Source: Leptoclinus maculatus
Lineage: Eukaryota; Chordata; Actinopteri; Perciformes; Stichaeidae
DNA: 64,000 nt
Reading direction: 5' to 3'
Assembly: GCA_032191485.1 (NCBI GenBank)
Contig: JAVDOI010000131.1
Span: 115,001 to 179,000, forward strand
Shown here piece after piece: positions 51,529 to 64,000 of this stretch. A model generated the notes under the pieces. That model was not told the DNA's origin. It ran no database searches and saw only the letters and a list, made by a program, of their open reading frames with translations. Numbering within the stretch: position 1 is the first letter of the stretch; each line of letters starts with the position of its first letter. The translations under genes were made by a program, and so were the position numbers.

Positions 51529-51689
51529 GCTCAAAGCATTTGTCATAACTGTGTGTGTGGTTGTCACTCATTCAGATTGTTAACAGTACTATAAACAAGT
51601 CAAATGTAAGTGTAATGTAAAGTGTCAGGAGTATTTAAATAAAGAAACAGAAGGGATGTGCAGGGGAGTGTACCGGAAGGAAATTGTCC

Positions 51690-52010
51690 TGAGGATGACA
51701 GAGTCAGTGGGGGTCTCGGGCTTTGTTAATGAGCCCCACAGCGGGAGTCACACAGAGTGATGGGGGCTGGTGGGGCTACGTTCTTCCTGAAATCCACAAC
51801 CATCTCCACTGTCTTTAGAGCGTTGAGCTCTAGGTTGTTCAGACCAGGTCACCAGGTCACCAGATGGTCAGTCTCCCACCTGTAGACTCATCCCCACCAG
51901 AGATGAGTCCAATGAGGGTGGTGTCATCCGCAAACTTCAGGAGCTTGATGGACTGGTGACTGGTGGTGCAGATGTTGGTGTACAGGGAGAAGAGCAGAGG
52001 GGACATGGAT
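51690..52010 (-). mobile_element. Non-LTR retrotransposon fragment, reverse-transcriptase domain, minus strand
   Basis: On the minus strand, pieces read LFSLYTNICTTSHQS, IKLLKFADDTTLIGLI (FADD is the catalytic box) and LNNLELNALKTVEMVVDFRK. There are stops and a small deletion between them. This is a decayed LINE piece from a different lineage than the L2-like copy at 29.6 kb. I cannot place its clade with confidence. Confidence 0.75.
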
Positions 52011-52079
52011 GTACACAAAACCAATACATTGTTGTTTCACGACCTGTCATGTCACTGGGCTGGTATTTCCTGCAGCAGA

Positions 52080-53270
52080 GGCGAGATCACTGAAAAAAAT
52101 TATACTTTGGACTAACTAATGTAATTATTTTAGTTTTTATCAAGTTATATTTTCAATTTGGTTGAAAGCAACATTTTTGACTTGATCTAAATCAAAAATA
52201 TTGCTTTGGCCAAAGACAAAACTTTACATTCACACATCCAAGTATAGTTTTTACTTTCAAATAAACTGATTAAATTACTCTAATTTGTTACAAGCAATTA
52301 TATACATTTTTCCCAAGTTAAATTTCTGATTCAGTACAAACAATACATCATATCACACATATCTTATATGTAATCATACCTAAATCAATATATTTTCTTT
52401 AGTTACAAGCCAAAACTTAACTTAATGCAGGTCAATATAATATATTTAGCTTTTTTGGAGACGGTTCTAGCTCTCCAAAATGATTTCTAACTGCTGTATG
52501 TGATAGATTGTGCATGTAGAAGGATAAAGGAAGTTAAATATATAGTTATTTAGCTTCTAAAAGTACAATGGAACAGCTGGAGAGGCTGTTTCTCACACTA
52601 CTGCCATCATTTGCTATGATGGTGGGTGGGTTTTAGGCTTTCCTCTGCCTAATTTAATATAGCATTATGAATAATAGTGCTTTCTCACCATACAAATTTG
52701 ACATAGGGCTGTGTTCCATCTTCAGCAGCCATTAACCAGTAACTTATAGAACCTATTTACTCAAATCATATGAGCAAACCCTTCTTAGTGTTAATACATC
52801 TTTGCAATGGTTCACATAGACTTTGTAGTTGGAGTGTTGGGCCCTTTGAGTATGTGTACAATATTTTCGAAAATTAGTCCAAAAATCGTCGAGGGCCCGA
52901 AAGGTTAAGCAGTAAAGCTTACCAGTATGTGTTCACACACATCAACACTTGAGGAAAAGTATAACATTGTGTAAATACTGTCCTTTTGTGTTTTTTTTAA
53001 CTTTGTGCAACCCTTCCGTAACCTTGATAAACACACATATCTTAACATGTAAAACTTGTTTGTACATATTTGCTTCAGAACTAGAAATGTATAATGTAAC
53101 AGCTGTTAAGAAATGTAATAGTTTATAACGGTGTTAAAAATGCATCATCATTTGATAAAGAATGAAAGTCTATTTCTCTCATTTACATTTTACAATTATC
53201 CCTTTCATCATGGACAAAACAGGACAAAAGCATGCTCCATCCAAATGTCTTTCTTTGATTAATCCAGTAT
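52080..53270. other. AT-rich stretch, nothing recognised
   Basis: Strongly AT-rich with alternating AATATT and TTTGATTTAGAT-like runs. It starts with ACTGAAAAAAATTATACTTT. It may be the 3' part of whatever element carries the minus-strand remnant that follows. Confidence 0.4.
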
Positions 53271-53560
53271 TTAGAGTTTGAGACTCAGGCTGCACACTTG
53301 TGTCATTTTCTTTGGTTCCATCTCTATGAATACTTTCTGCAGCGCATCAAAGGTGTATTTGAGCTTACTTGGATAGCTGACGTTCAGAGAATAGATGAGG
53401 CAAAATAACATGGCACATGCATGTGCGACTGATGGCAACTCGTAGTTCCACACCATCAATAACACTCCCAAAGTCACATGGAGAGGATCCTCCTCCTCCG
53501 CGATGATAACCACTGCACACCCCTCAAGCTCTGGTTCTCTTCATCCTCCTGAACAACCTG
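53271..53560 (-). pseudogene. Remnant of a multicopy fish protein family (C-terminal module)
   Basis: The minus-strand frame from 53513 to 53271 encodes DPLHVTLGVLLMVWNYELPS, VAHACAMLFCLIYSLNVSYP and KLKYTFDALQKVFIEMEP, then a stop. The pattern of a LPSVAHACAMLFxLIYxLNxSYP helix pair followed by LKYTFxxLQK is one I know from the C terminus of multicopy uncharacterised fish proteins, some annotated SAMD3-like. An acceptor-like CTTTTATCAG (minus strand) lies at about 53550. The frame from it (QEDEENQSLRG) does not connect to the module without a shift, so the exon looks broken. The upstream exons are not found. Confidence 0.5.
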
Positions 53561-54594
53561 ATAAAAGACAAGACATTTAGAAAGTTACTCTGATGAAACC
53601 AGTGTCTGATATACATCATCACAAAAACATCTACACAAACATTACAAATCAGATCTGAAAATGTAAACCATTGAAAACCATCCAGACCAAAATGATGGCC
53701 TTCTTATGGCTCTAAACATGGCGACGGCTGAGCTGGCAGCTTGAAGGTAGTGGTGCTTACAGAGCTCATACGGCTGTAACAGCCAATGGTCAACCCTACA
53801 ATATCATCGCAATATCACTATTGAGGTATTTGTCTAATATTAGGGAGCGATTGAATTTTCTCTCTATGGTCCAGACTGACTCGTGGATAAAGGACACGCG
53901 GCCGGCTCGGCTATGGAAACAAAACACTGACAAGTTCTGATTCCAACACACACAAAGGAGAGACTTCATTCTCTGCTCAGGTGGACCTTACTTACGTATC
54001 TTTACAAAACAAATACTAGTTTGATGGTATGTTAATGCTCTGCATTTGGTATAGAGAACCTTTAAATTGGAGTTCTAGCGATTTCAAAATGTAATGACTT
54101 ACAAAGCCTAAGATAGCTAACGACGTGTCCTAAAATACTTCTCTCATAGCAAACATTTGACTTTATCGCAAGTAAAGCACAAGTACCAGTATTAAAAAAA
54201 CTATCCTCCGAGAAATAAAAAGATATGAAATAGAACAATACAGTAGTATATACTTTAATTGAGATTCACTACATACCGTAACGGTTTTGTCCACCACCCT
54301 TATTATCCGTCATTATAAGTTACAGGGAAGACAAAATGCTCCCAAACTTGCGACTTAAATGACGCCGGGAGCTTCTCAAGTTCCTCAGCTCGCTGTGACT
54401 TTCGCCGTTAAATGCTTTTAACCTGCTCCGTTCACGTGAACACACTACTGCTTTATATCTGTTCACTGACACTTTGCATTGATATTCGGGGACTTGTTAC
54501 TTGAAAAGTAACAGCAGCAGTAAAACTGTATTACACACTATGAGGATTACACTGTAAAAAAAAAAAAAATACTCAATTGATCCGCGGTTCACGA

Positions 54595-54680
54595 GTGATC
54601 CGAACCGTGAGGGGTGATCCGAACCGTGAGGGGTGATCCGAACCGTGAGGGGTGATCCGAACCGTGAGGGGTGATCCGAA
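54595..54680. repeat. 19-bp tandem repeat GTGATCCGAACCGTGAGGG
   Basis: Four full units and a partial one, followed by GGATCGCGGATCGACCC. An A-run (ACTGTAAAAAAAAAAAAA) lies just before. Confidence 0.9.
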
Positions 54681-55490
54681 CGGATCGCGGATCGACCCGT
54701 GATCCGTTACACCACTATCGATCACCCATACTAAAAACACAACAACGGGACAGACACAGATTCCCTGATGTGCTCTCTCTGGTTTAGTTTCACAAAACAT
54801 GCAAATGAACTGTATCTTTCCTAAAATAATAATTAAATGTTCTTTTTTTTCCTTCAGATGACATAAATTACATAACTGATAACTTTTTTGCAATGCTAGT
54901 TGTTTCTTACTGTACAGCAGTTTATTCTTGGGGTCCGTAGTCCATGTATGTCAGACATGTTGATAGGATGAGGGTTTAAGGCAAAATATAGACTAATCTG
55001 GGTACTGCTAGAACTTCCAACACGTTCTCAATCCCAGGGCGTCACATGCAGATGCTCCCAACTCGTTACATACTGATGCTTCGTCATTTTCTATCATACT
55101 GTGTAGCCCAGCGCACGGTTGAAAACACATTGTTAACATTGTTGACAATGTGAATTCCAACAAAAAGTTACAATGTAGTTACTGGAAAGTTCTGAATGTC
55201 TCAATGACAAAGACAAAGACAAAGGTATCAGAAGTCGAGGGGTGTGACAAAGCATCGGTATCAACCTGTGTCTAAGAGTCAGTTTCTGTCTCTAGTGTGT
55301 CCCCATTGTTGTAAATCCCTCACTTTCTCATTTAAATAAAATGGGCGGTATAGAAGGTCAGTGTGGCTTTAGTTACAACTGAGGTGGGTGCAGTTTGGGA
55401 ATGAGGACCTGCCGAAAGTTGGAGTTGCAAAGATGTCTCTGATTCCCACCAATCCACAAATGATATGTTGTTAGACGGAGTAGAATAGAG

Positions 55491-56239
55491 CAGTGATTCT
55501 CAACTGGTGGATCGTGGACCCGTTTTCAGTGGGTCGCGGGCCTTTGCCTGACAAAAAAAAAAAAGTGATTTTATTTTGAAGGGCATTTTTTATGCAGCGG
55601 AATTATTCCAGCATTTATGGCACTTGTTCAGCGGTGCAGGAAAAACACCGACCAATGCGTTGTGAATCACATCACGTGATGCAGCTCAGCCAATCAAATA
55701 TGGGCATTCTGACAAGTTTCCTGAATCGAGTGAGATGTACACACACCGTGACACACGGGGAGAGACGAGGAGAGAGAGAGCAGAGCAGGACTATTGTAGT
55801 GAGAGTTGTGACAGTCAAATCACAGGACGATCTCTAAAAGAGAGAAATGTCCACTGACCAGAGTCAGTAGACTCTGACTGGACAGACTCATAGAGGTGAA
55901 TTCTTCCCGCACTCATTTCTCTTTTTAGAAGATGAGAAAAATATAATATTGTGGCTTTTTCACTTCACCCTGAATGAACTGAATTTAAAGCTGCAGGGCA
56001 ATTCAGTGGAAATCATTTTTCTAAAATGAATTCTGTTACATCATTTATTTTTTAATCCAGCCGTTATTTTACTTGAAATGAGAAGAACATTTATTTATGT
56101 ATTTCTATGTATTATTTATAATCCATCCAGTTAAATTTGAAAAATTTGAATAATAATTGTTAAAATATAATTGATGTGTACTTTCTTTATTTGATTTGAC
56201 AGTTTACTACACAGAGACGTTACTACTACTAGACTTCTA

Positions 56240-56274
<35 letters not shown>

Positions 56275-56338
56275 GGGTCGCAGCTTGTCATTAAGGGGTG
56301 ATGGTGGGTCCCGCAGCCAGACCAGTTGAGAACCACTG
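55491..56338. mobile_element. Non-autonomous hAT-type DNA transposon, complete, 848 bp
   Basis: Left end CAGTGATTCTCAACTGG and right end CCAGTTGAGAACCACTG are inverted repeats (16 of 17 match). A perfect 8-bp target-site duplication, GAATAGAG, flanks them at 55483-55490 and 56339-56346. GGGTCGC motifs lie next to both ends. A TA run sits at about 56243-56271. The 81-aa frame at 55592-55837 has no transposase likeness. A hAT superfamily MITE or deletion derivative, of a different family from the one at 19.7 kb. Confidence 0.9.
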
Positions 56339-56349
56339 GAATAGAGGAC

Positions 56350-59300
56350 ATGTAGGTGATGTAACATATCCTCTGGCAGCCATATTACAGGTTGTAATGT
56401 CATGAGAGGTCAATATAGCAGGCTAAAAATTCGACAATTTAATGTGTGAATCATGAAATGTAATACCTGATTGATACTAAAGTACAGGCATTGGACACTT
56501 TCCTATCGTTGTTTGCATATAGATAAAATAAGTGCTAAAGTAATAGCTAGTTAAAAATGTTTGAGTTGAAAAGCTTCAGAAAACAGACCACAGTACAGAA
56601 AATAACAAAAATTACTTCACTTTCACTTTTTCCCTACATAATATTCATATGCCATACGTCATAGATCTCATAACGTAACACTGGTGAGAAATGATGAGCA
56701 AACAAGTCATCAGACCCAAACGTTTTTGATTGTGGGCCAGTTTTCACCAACAAATCATCAAATTCAACAAACACTTGTGAAAAAGTAAAAATCTTCCTAA
56801 TGTTTCTAAATTCTTTGCCACTGACTTGCTATCTTCTGTCTTTTTGGTTTACCTATTCGATCACGGTAAATGTTTTCATCAACTAGTAATCAATGTAGGT
56901 CAAAATGTTAAAAAAGGCAGCGATATTTAGTGTTCAAACTAAGACAAATTCATAAGAAAAAGGCTCAAGCCATATTCGAGTTTATTTTTGAAATTTCATA
57001 GCGGGCCATTTAAGAAAGGGCAGAGGGCAGTAGTTTGGCCTGCGTGCCGTAGTTTGGCCACCCAAGGCTAAAAATGTATCCGTGATCACGTACAGAACGC
57101 CAAAAATGATATGACACAGACATTCATAGATGCCGAACGTCACCACTTAACGCGGCCACTCGTCTAACTGGAACACCTGTTGCTCTCCAACAGTCGGGAG
57201 ATCCTGTCGGTAGAACTTGAGTTTGCTGTTGGAGTATCGATTCTGACAACAGAACATGCAACAACCAGACATTTTGATGCTACTTTTAATTTGAATTAAA
57301 TGTTTAAAGCTTGCTAACTTCTCCGGATGTGTGGTGCAAAACGAACATATCTTTTTATGGGTCTATGCATTTGCAGTGCAATGAAAGCACAGTGCTGCAG
57401 CTGTATGAAAACCATTTTCACGGTCACCCATCCATACGGCGCTGCAACTCCGCTGTAAAATCTGCAGTATAGGTTGAACATAACTAGGACTCGTCATACT
57501 GGATTCTTCAAAATGCGCTCGAAGCGCCGACCTTGTACAGATTGACAATAGACAGATGATTCATTGAAGGATCATTCCCTCAGGCAAGGGTTATATATGT
57601 CTTGTTATTCTTGTTTGTTTCATGGAACTAAAACTCATTACAATGACGCTTGAACTTGTTATATAATTGACTGAAGTCCAGTGGTTTACCATAATCAAGC
57701 AAACCAGCAGAGATTAGGCCGACTCTATTAAATCTCAAATGTGGGTCTGTATGTTTGAGTCTGACGACTTGAGTGACAAACTGGAGATTCTTATCGGTCT
57801 GTCTTAGTCTGTCTGACTAGAGAGTTCAAGTTGGAAGTCATGACGTAACTTGAAGCAGATCATACTTTCCAGAGTATGTATTTGTAATCTGTAATTGTAC
57901 TGCAGCAGGGTCTGATACCCACTCAGTCCTGGTTCTTGTTCTCCCTTGCCTCCCTTCCTTCCAGCTGGCCCATCGATACGGCTCCCGATTGGCTCCCAGC
58001 GGGGTCCGGCGGAGCAGCGAGTTCAAATGAATATGAAAGGCTAGCGAACATTCTGTTTGTGTTACTGATGAGAGGAAATGAAAAGAACTCCTTAATGCAT
58101 TTGTTTAGTATTTAACATGTGAATATGTTTTCAATAACCCATGCATAAAACAAACACATATCTCTTCTAAATGGCTGGTTTACCTATTAATGGCAATAAT
58201 ATAAGATGAAGTGAGAATGTCAGGAGCGTTCGTTCACACACATTCTTTTGTGTTCTCACAGTCTATAGATAAGGCCGGTGAATCGTGTCATTTTTAAACA
58301 GCGGGTCAACACGGATGGTAAACACAGATAAGGTACTGCTACTGGCAGAGCATATTGTTGAAACACATTTCTCTTACACATGTGATAACTATGTTAGATT
58401 GTCAAAAGGAAAGATATTACGTGTTTTACCAGCAGAGCTGTGAAGCCTGCGGAGCAGGTTCTCCAGCCTCGACTCTGGCTGGTTCCTCTTAATGTGTGCT
58501 GAGATTGATCAAACGCAGTCCTGCCTGAGGGTAGTTCATCTCCAGGCACATCAAGGATTACACAAAATAATTCTATATAACTATCAAAAATGTTGTGAAA
58601 AGTGAACATCATTTGGAAGATAAGAACTGTCACATTTCAGATTTTTCATTTCAGTGATTATATCGCAACCTCTACACGTATTGTTACCCAAAAGACAATT
58701 TTAAAAGATGTAATCCATCAATTTACACCTCAGGATATTTTCATATAAATGATCAAATCTCCAGTACGAAAAAATAGTTTTTACCAAAACTGAGATTTAC
58801 ATTGGCTATTTATTGAGGTTTATTACTTTGAGTTTGATGTTTAGTTCCAGATTCATATCCAGTTTGTACATTCTGTAATAGACTCAACACGGGGAAGCAG
58901 GGTATCGGATAATTCATTTTTCTTTTTCTGTTATTATTATATAGTTATTATGTTTTTATGTCGGCATTTAAAACTCCACCATGGGTGGAGCTCTGAATCA
59001 TTCCTGATAATAATAATAGGTAACTCCCAGGAATGTCACTGACGTGCAGTGTTTGTACTGGAGACAAACACATCAACAAGGGTTGGGTACACAGAACCAG
59101 ATCTGAGTTGGAACAACACGAACTAATTGAGTCAGGTTCGTGACAAGACTCATCGTAAACTAAAGACAAAAGGTCAGTGCGTAGCGTCACATCGTCAGCA
59201 ACTATCAGTAAAAACTAACTTTTGGTTTCACTTGGGACACGAACGTTTGTTCTACCCCCATCCACTAGCCTCCCCTAACCCTCTGTGGACGTCTCCCCCT

Positions 59301-62300
59301 TAAATACTACGCCTGTTGCTTTGTGTCTAATCCCCATGCGGATGGTTTAACGTTGGAGGTATTTGAAAGCCTGCTGCGTCTCATACTGTTGTTCTGATTA
59401 GTATTTGATGCCCTGGGAGTAAGACCAGGCTGACCAATGCCAAGTTCCAAAGAGTGAACATTCAAAACCTGCTTTTCCTCATTGCCATCCTCCTCGACAG
59501 TCAAACGTACAACATTGACAATATCAGTGCACCTGCTGCACTAGCTTTAGGTTCCACCATTTCATTTGAGTGTAAAATCCATCGACCTTAAACATTCACA
59601 CTATGGAATGAAAACAAAGTTCCCTGGCACGTACTCCACCCTGCAGTGCTATGTGTCACATTTAATAGGTTGAAAAATGCGCCTACACCTGACAGTGATG
59701 ATGATGGGAAAATGATAACTGCAGACTAACAATAAGAAGTGAAAATAAGTGAAGTGAATGAATGAACCAGTGTCAGCCAGCGTCTATATCTTCAGTCTCC
59801 AGACGGGCTTCCCTGGGCATTGTTGAGATTGGGGCGGTGTTCCGCCTGCTGTCGTCGGCTTGTGTTTAGGGTTAAGTGTGAAGAGAGGTTGGGCTCGGCT
59901 TTGTGTGTTTCCCAGCAGCCTTAATACTTTTAGGCGTAATTGCTTTGCTAGATACCTAAATCCTCCCTAAACACCTACTTAACTTTGTGCCTTCTTTTGA
60001 TTCATGTGAACAGAATGAAAGTAATTAACCTGTGCAACAACTGACAGTCTATCTTTGACACGATGGATTCATAGCATTCTGAGTCACTGTCGGCCTCTTG
60101 GTGCTTTGTGTTATCAGCTGTGTTTCCAACTTCCTGCTCATGAAACTTTAAGAATATTCTCTCATGAAAAGGGAAGATGGAAAAAAAATGTCTTTGATGA
60201 CCTATTATCTTATCTTATCCATCTTTCACTGCTTCACACATACGGGTACAAAGATGAAGTAGCTGATGAAATCAGTCAAGGAAGCTGAGGAATAATTAAA
60301 CCGGTTGAGCCACCCTTACTGTATTACAGGAAGTGAGCCGCGCAGCATGTTTCCCATAGTTCCACTTGCCTGTTGACAGCCTCCACACTACACTGCTGAC
60401 TTCTGTACTGACGTGTGTTCCCTGAACACAGCAGTGGATACATACATAGAAGTGCAAGAGAGAGGATGGTAAGGAGCTACATTTACATGTCTGTGGGGAC
60501 TTTATTGAAGAGGCTTTTTTCAGTGTTTGTGTTTTCAGGTTTGAGCTCACTGAGGCTGGTTGTTTACAGACAGCGTGACCTCTTTTGCTCACGCTGTAGG
60601 TTTTCCCTACTGCACAGTATGTACTGTACGTTTCCTGGGAAGTGATTTTGTACTGTTGGCTTAGTGTTGGTACCAATGCTTTTGCAAACTGACAAAGTCA
60701 AATACTAATCATACACAATTATTCCTTGACATTAAAGAGGGTCAAAAGAAATTACATTTATTCGTCTTCGGGGATCAAAATGTGTTTCTGAAAGCTGGAA
60801 CATACTCAGTGAGTGTTTGATGTGTGACATTTCGACAGGTTCATAGTTTTCATTTTTATCATTAGCTGTGCAGTTCTTTTCCTGGTTTTGACCAATTATT
60901 AATCTAGCAGAAATAAAGGTGTCGTTTTCATGGCATTAACACTAGTATTTTTAATACTTGACTCGCTCTTTTATTCCCCGGGAAAGTGTAATTATTACAA
61001 AAACAGTGTAGAAAAATGACGTGACTGTGACTACAATGACCATGAGGTCCTTTTGTGAAGCGTATGAAAATATTTCTCATTTTTTGAACGCGATGGGTCG
61101 TATCAACAGGAACTGGGACAGTGTTTGATAAGACCTGATGGTTCATTCTATGGATTGATTAGGCTTGAGAGAATAACTGAAGTCAGTTGGGACGATTTCG
61201 GAAAAAAAGAAAAGAAATCGTCTACAAAAAGAATTCCAGCTTTGAGCCAGATGCAACCTGGTGGATCCGACTGACTTTAACATCCCCAAAGTGAGGAGAA
61301 GGCATAAACAGATTCTGCATACGAGTGCAGAACATTTTTACAGAGATTAGGAGACAGGTGACTAGTCAGAGGCATGGAGGATGAGAGATGATGACATTGT
61401 GTGTTCAGCAATGGAAACCCTTTGCTCATCCAGAACTTCCCGAACACCTTGATATGCGGTGACAAGTAGCCCGCCGCACAGTTATTTTCCTTGCGTACAG
61501 CGTTCCAAGGATCATCATGCTACGGAGTGGGATTAACTGGAGCAATCTTTGGTTTGGCTCCCGACCGAGTCCTTGGAGCTTGGGCTGGAGGAGCAGGCTC
61601 ACTGTAGAGTCTAGCTCTCTGTAACACTGGCAGAGCTCGTCACCCAGAACTGAGATTCTTCCCTCCAGTTGGGCGATCTTCTTGCCTTAGTTCTTTGTGT
61701 CCTTTGTTCCCAGTGTGAATGTAGAATATGGGTCCTAAAAGGGGTCTGGCTGGGTCGGCGCCATGCAAAACCTGCCATACATTGTCCAGTTGTCCGTTGG
61801 TATAGTCTTTGAGGGCCATTGCATAACCCGGAGATCAGAGTCTTCTAGTGAAAATGTTAAGTTGAAGTCACCAATACTTGCTACACATGACTCTCTATGG
61901 AGTTAACTATTCAGTGTCATAAAGCAAGTAGTGAATGAGGGAACAAGGGAGTGATTCTGGACAGAGCCCTCTGTTGCAAGCTTTCTTACCTGAAAACACT
62001 GGCAGCCAGACGTACTAAGCGCCAGCCTTTTCAGCCAATGAAGGCCACATTTCATCATAAAACCACAGCATCTTTTACTGCATTTTGTTTTGTTCTGATC
62101 AGATTGCTGGATGTTGAATTAAGGATGCCTTGACATGATTTTTGAGAGACTCTTAATTCACAGACTTTTAAATGACGTAACAACAGCTCCTTTGTTCAGG
62201 GCAGTACTTAACAAAGGAGGTGTTGTCACCTGAGAGCCAACCCATGTTCCCTCACACTTATAATGACATGTCACTGTCCTCGCTGTCAACACATTGTGTC

Positions 62301-64000
62301 TTTGTGCCATGTTAAATGCAGCACTATGCATCATCTTTCAGCATTCACTTGGCCCAAACAAGCACATTAAAGCGGCCATAGACAATTTTTCAACTTCCCC
62401 CCCTGAGACGACCGGATTGCTTTCCCTTTTCCTCATAGCCTACTATTAGGGACACATTTAGACAAATGAGGGAAAAAGCAAAAAACATATCAAAATATAT
62501 GATATTGTAATTCATTGCTTAGGTAATCGCATTACACGGCTCCTCTGGCAACAGCACAGTGTTTTTCCCTCGCTGCAACCAACGCAACCACGAAGCTTTA
62601 TTCAAATGAATGCACAATAACGTCACCAACGGGCAAATGAGCGTTTGATAATCATCTGGCGACATGTATACTTTTGGATCTAGTCCCAGCAAATTTCTTT
62701 GGGAAAGAGTTGCACAGGTCACACAGAATTCTGTTTTCCACAGTTACTCCGGCTGTTCCAGCGTTCACCATTTCCACCATTGGAGATGATAACAAAGAAC
62801 TCACATTGATACTCTTTGGTGACTGGGGAAGGCTACGACAGCTACCGGGGAAAACAAAACAGCTATCCTCTAAATATGTTGGTTGCACACAAGAGAATTG
62901 CATAGTGAAAGGCAACCAATTAAAGGTAACCAATCTAAATGCCATCGGTGTCATTATTCCACAGCCATTACATTGTGAAATCAACATCGTTACTTCATAA
63001 TGATAAGTTAAAGAACTAAATAACTGCATGTCTCAATCACTTCCAATTTTGAGCAGGTCACCATTCTGGCATCCTAATAATTATAAATCTTCCGCTGTTG
63101 TGCCATCGAGCCACACTGGATCTTGTTGAGCCACAGCCAACATGCGGAAGCTTTTCTGTCCAGTGCAGTTAAAGTCAACTTGAAGAGGAAAAGTCATTCA
63201 ATCTGTGTTCAGAGGTAAACGTTTGTGTTTGTCTCTAGATAAGAAATACATCTGATACCTATGTCACACTTGGCAGCACAAGCCGTTTCAGGCGTCAATG
63301 CTTCCCGGTTTCACCCAAATACCAAGAAACATAAAGTTACCTGAAGCTCACTGACATTTTAGATTTAAAGATATTTGTTTCACTTGACTGAAAGCAAACA
63401 ATAAACACAGTGACTTATAATCACATTATAATGCATTATGACATGAATATAATGAATCATAAAAAAGACGATGAAGTATTTTTATACTTGACCTTATAAG
63501 TCATTGTAAAATAATTTTTAATGAGTTATGATTATTAGTGTAGTAACACTACTACACTTTATTACTACAATAATACAGTGCTATAAGCAGATTATAAAGC
63601 ATCATACGTATGTTTATAATGCCCATGTGTTTCCAACACTGAGTCATCGGCAGCTCCCTCACAGCTTGTCCCACGTTATACAAAGGACAGGGGGTGTAGC
63701 TAACGTCTTTCCTGGTTCCATATGTGGTGATGGGAAACAACCCGGCAGGATGTGCTGTAACTCACTAGGAAAGCACCAGGAATGGAACCCTTTCATGTCA
63801 CAATGCAAAAAAGCAACAGCTGACACGCCCCTTCCAGTTAATTGCCCGTGGTTGAGATTAAGTGATGATGCAAACGGTTTTAAGTACCTGCCCACGCAGG
63901 TATTGCAGCAATGAAATAACGACACAAATATTGTCATACCAGTTAATGGAGACAATAGACATGCTCCCCATCTCCCCTTTAAACGCTCAAGTAATGAATC
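56350..64000. other. Downstream intergenic, no gene recognised
   Basis: Mostly AT-rich DNA. Open frames up to 128 aa (for example 60296-60676 minus, 62652-63029 minus, 63528-63914 plus) lack family likeness, and overlapping frames of similar length on the other strand suggest chance. At 61500-61740 the minus strand has a short stretch (QLEGRISVLGDELCQ) that could be a decayed retroelement ORF, but I cannot support it. AT-rich near-palindromic DNA (TTATAATGCATTATGA) lies at 63400-63620. Confidence 0.55.

Larger units (their letters stand above)
49361..51545 (+). other. tnfrsf21: tnfrsf21 3' UTR (probable extent)
   Basis: Follows the TAG directly. No further open frame or splice signal is needed to close the gene. 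Several poly(A) signals lie within it. The last, ATTAAA at 51523, is followed after about 25 nt by a GT-rich stretch typical of a downstream element, so I take about 51545 as the outer end. It contains a CTCF-like core at 50173-50185, a 20-bp exact repeat (50213-50232 and 50419-50438) and a poly-C tract at 50888-50906. Confidence 0.6.

Noticed and set aside
52080..54570. A single transposon bounded by ACTGAAAAAAA and ACTGTAAAAAAA
   Set aside because: The two edge strings are in direct, not inverted, orientation and no target duplication pairs up. Kept only as a hypothesis in the findings.
61500..61740. Possible decayed retroelement ORF1 on the minus strand
   Set aside because: A short coiled-coil-like stretch only. 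Stops on either side and no diagnostic motif.
60296..63955. Frames of 98-128 aa near the right end
   Set aside because: Several overlap on opposite strands with similar length, show no motifs and have no splice or promoter context.

Overview
The window looks like nuclear DNA from a ray-finned fish, probably a percomorph. The signs are short tandem repeats everywhere, many dispersed repeats of teleost type, an L2-like LINE, hAT and Tc1-type DNA transposon copies, a tRNA-derived SINE, and one vertebrate gene split by long introns. There is no sign of bacterial, phage or plasmid content and no CRISPR array.

One protein-coding gene is well supported: tnfrsf21 (death receptor 6, DR6), plus strand. 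I assembled it from six exons: 7046-7072 (signal-peptide start), 21098-21815 (rest of the signal peptide, four TNFR cysteine-rich domains, start of the stalk), 23784-24365 (stalk, membrane segment, juxtamembrane), 36836-37101 (death domain), 46133-46397 (serine/glycine-rich linker) and 49131-49360 (conserved C-terminal tail). The joins keep one frame of 695 codons plus stop, all with GT-AG borders. A CpG- and GA-rich promoter/5' UTR precedes exon 1 (about 6.4-7.0 kb). A 3' UTR runs to one of several poly(A) signals, the last at 51.52 kb.

Layout: 1-6.4 kb is upstream intergenic sequence with a minisatellite, a minus-strand tRNA-derived SINE, a GC-rich exon-like segment without identity (3.79-4.19 kb) and a cluster of TGAGTCR-like motifs (5.57-5.96 kb). 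Intron 1 (14 kb) carries a 1.3-kb two-unit minisatellite and a complete non-autonomous hAT element with a perfect 8-bp target-site duplication. Intron 3 (12.5 kb) carries an L2-like LINE with frame breaks. Intron 4 (9 kb) carries a Tc1 remnant, long GT/CA arrays in inverted orientation and several dispersed repeats. Intron 5 carries a non-autonomous DNA transposon with near-perfect inverted ends and TTAA/TTTAAA flanks. From 51.5 to 64 kb I see no gene: it holds a minus-strand reverse-transcriptase fragment, a minus-strand remnant of a multicopy fish protein family, and a second complete hAT element with an 8-bp duplication.

The most interesting non-genic signal is a dispersed repeat present four times in the introns, always in the same orientation. 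Each copy carries a CTCF-like core (CCACCAGGGGGCG), and a fifth, independent CTCF-like core lies in the 3' UTR. I did not find a convincing new multi-gene system.
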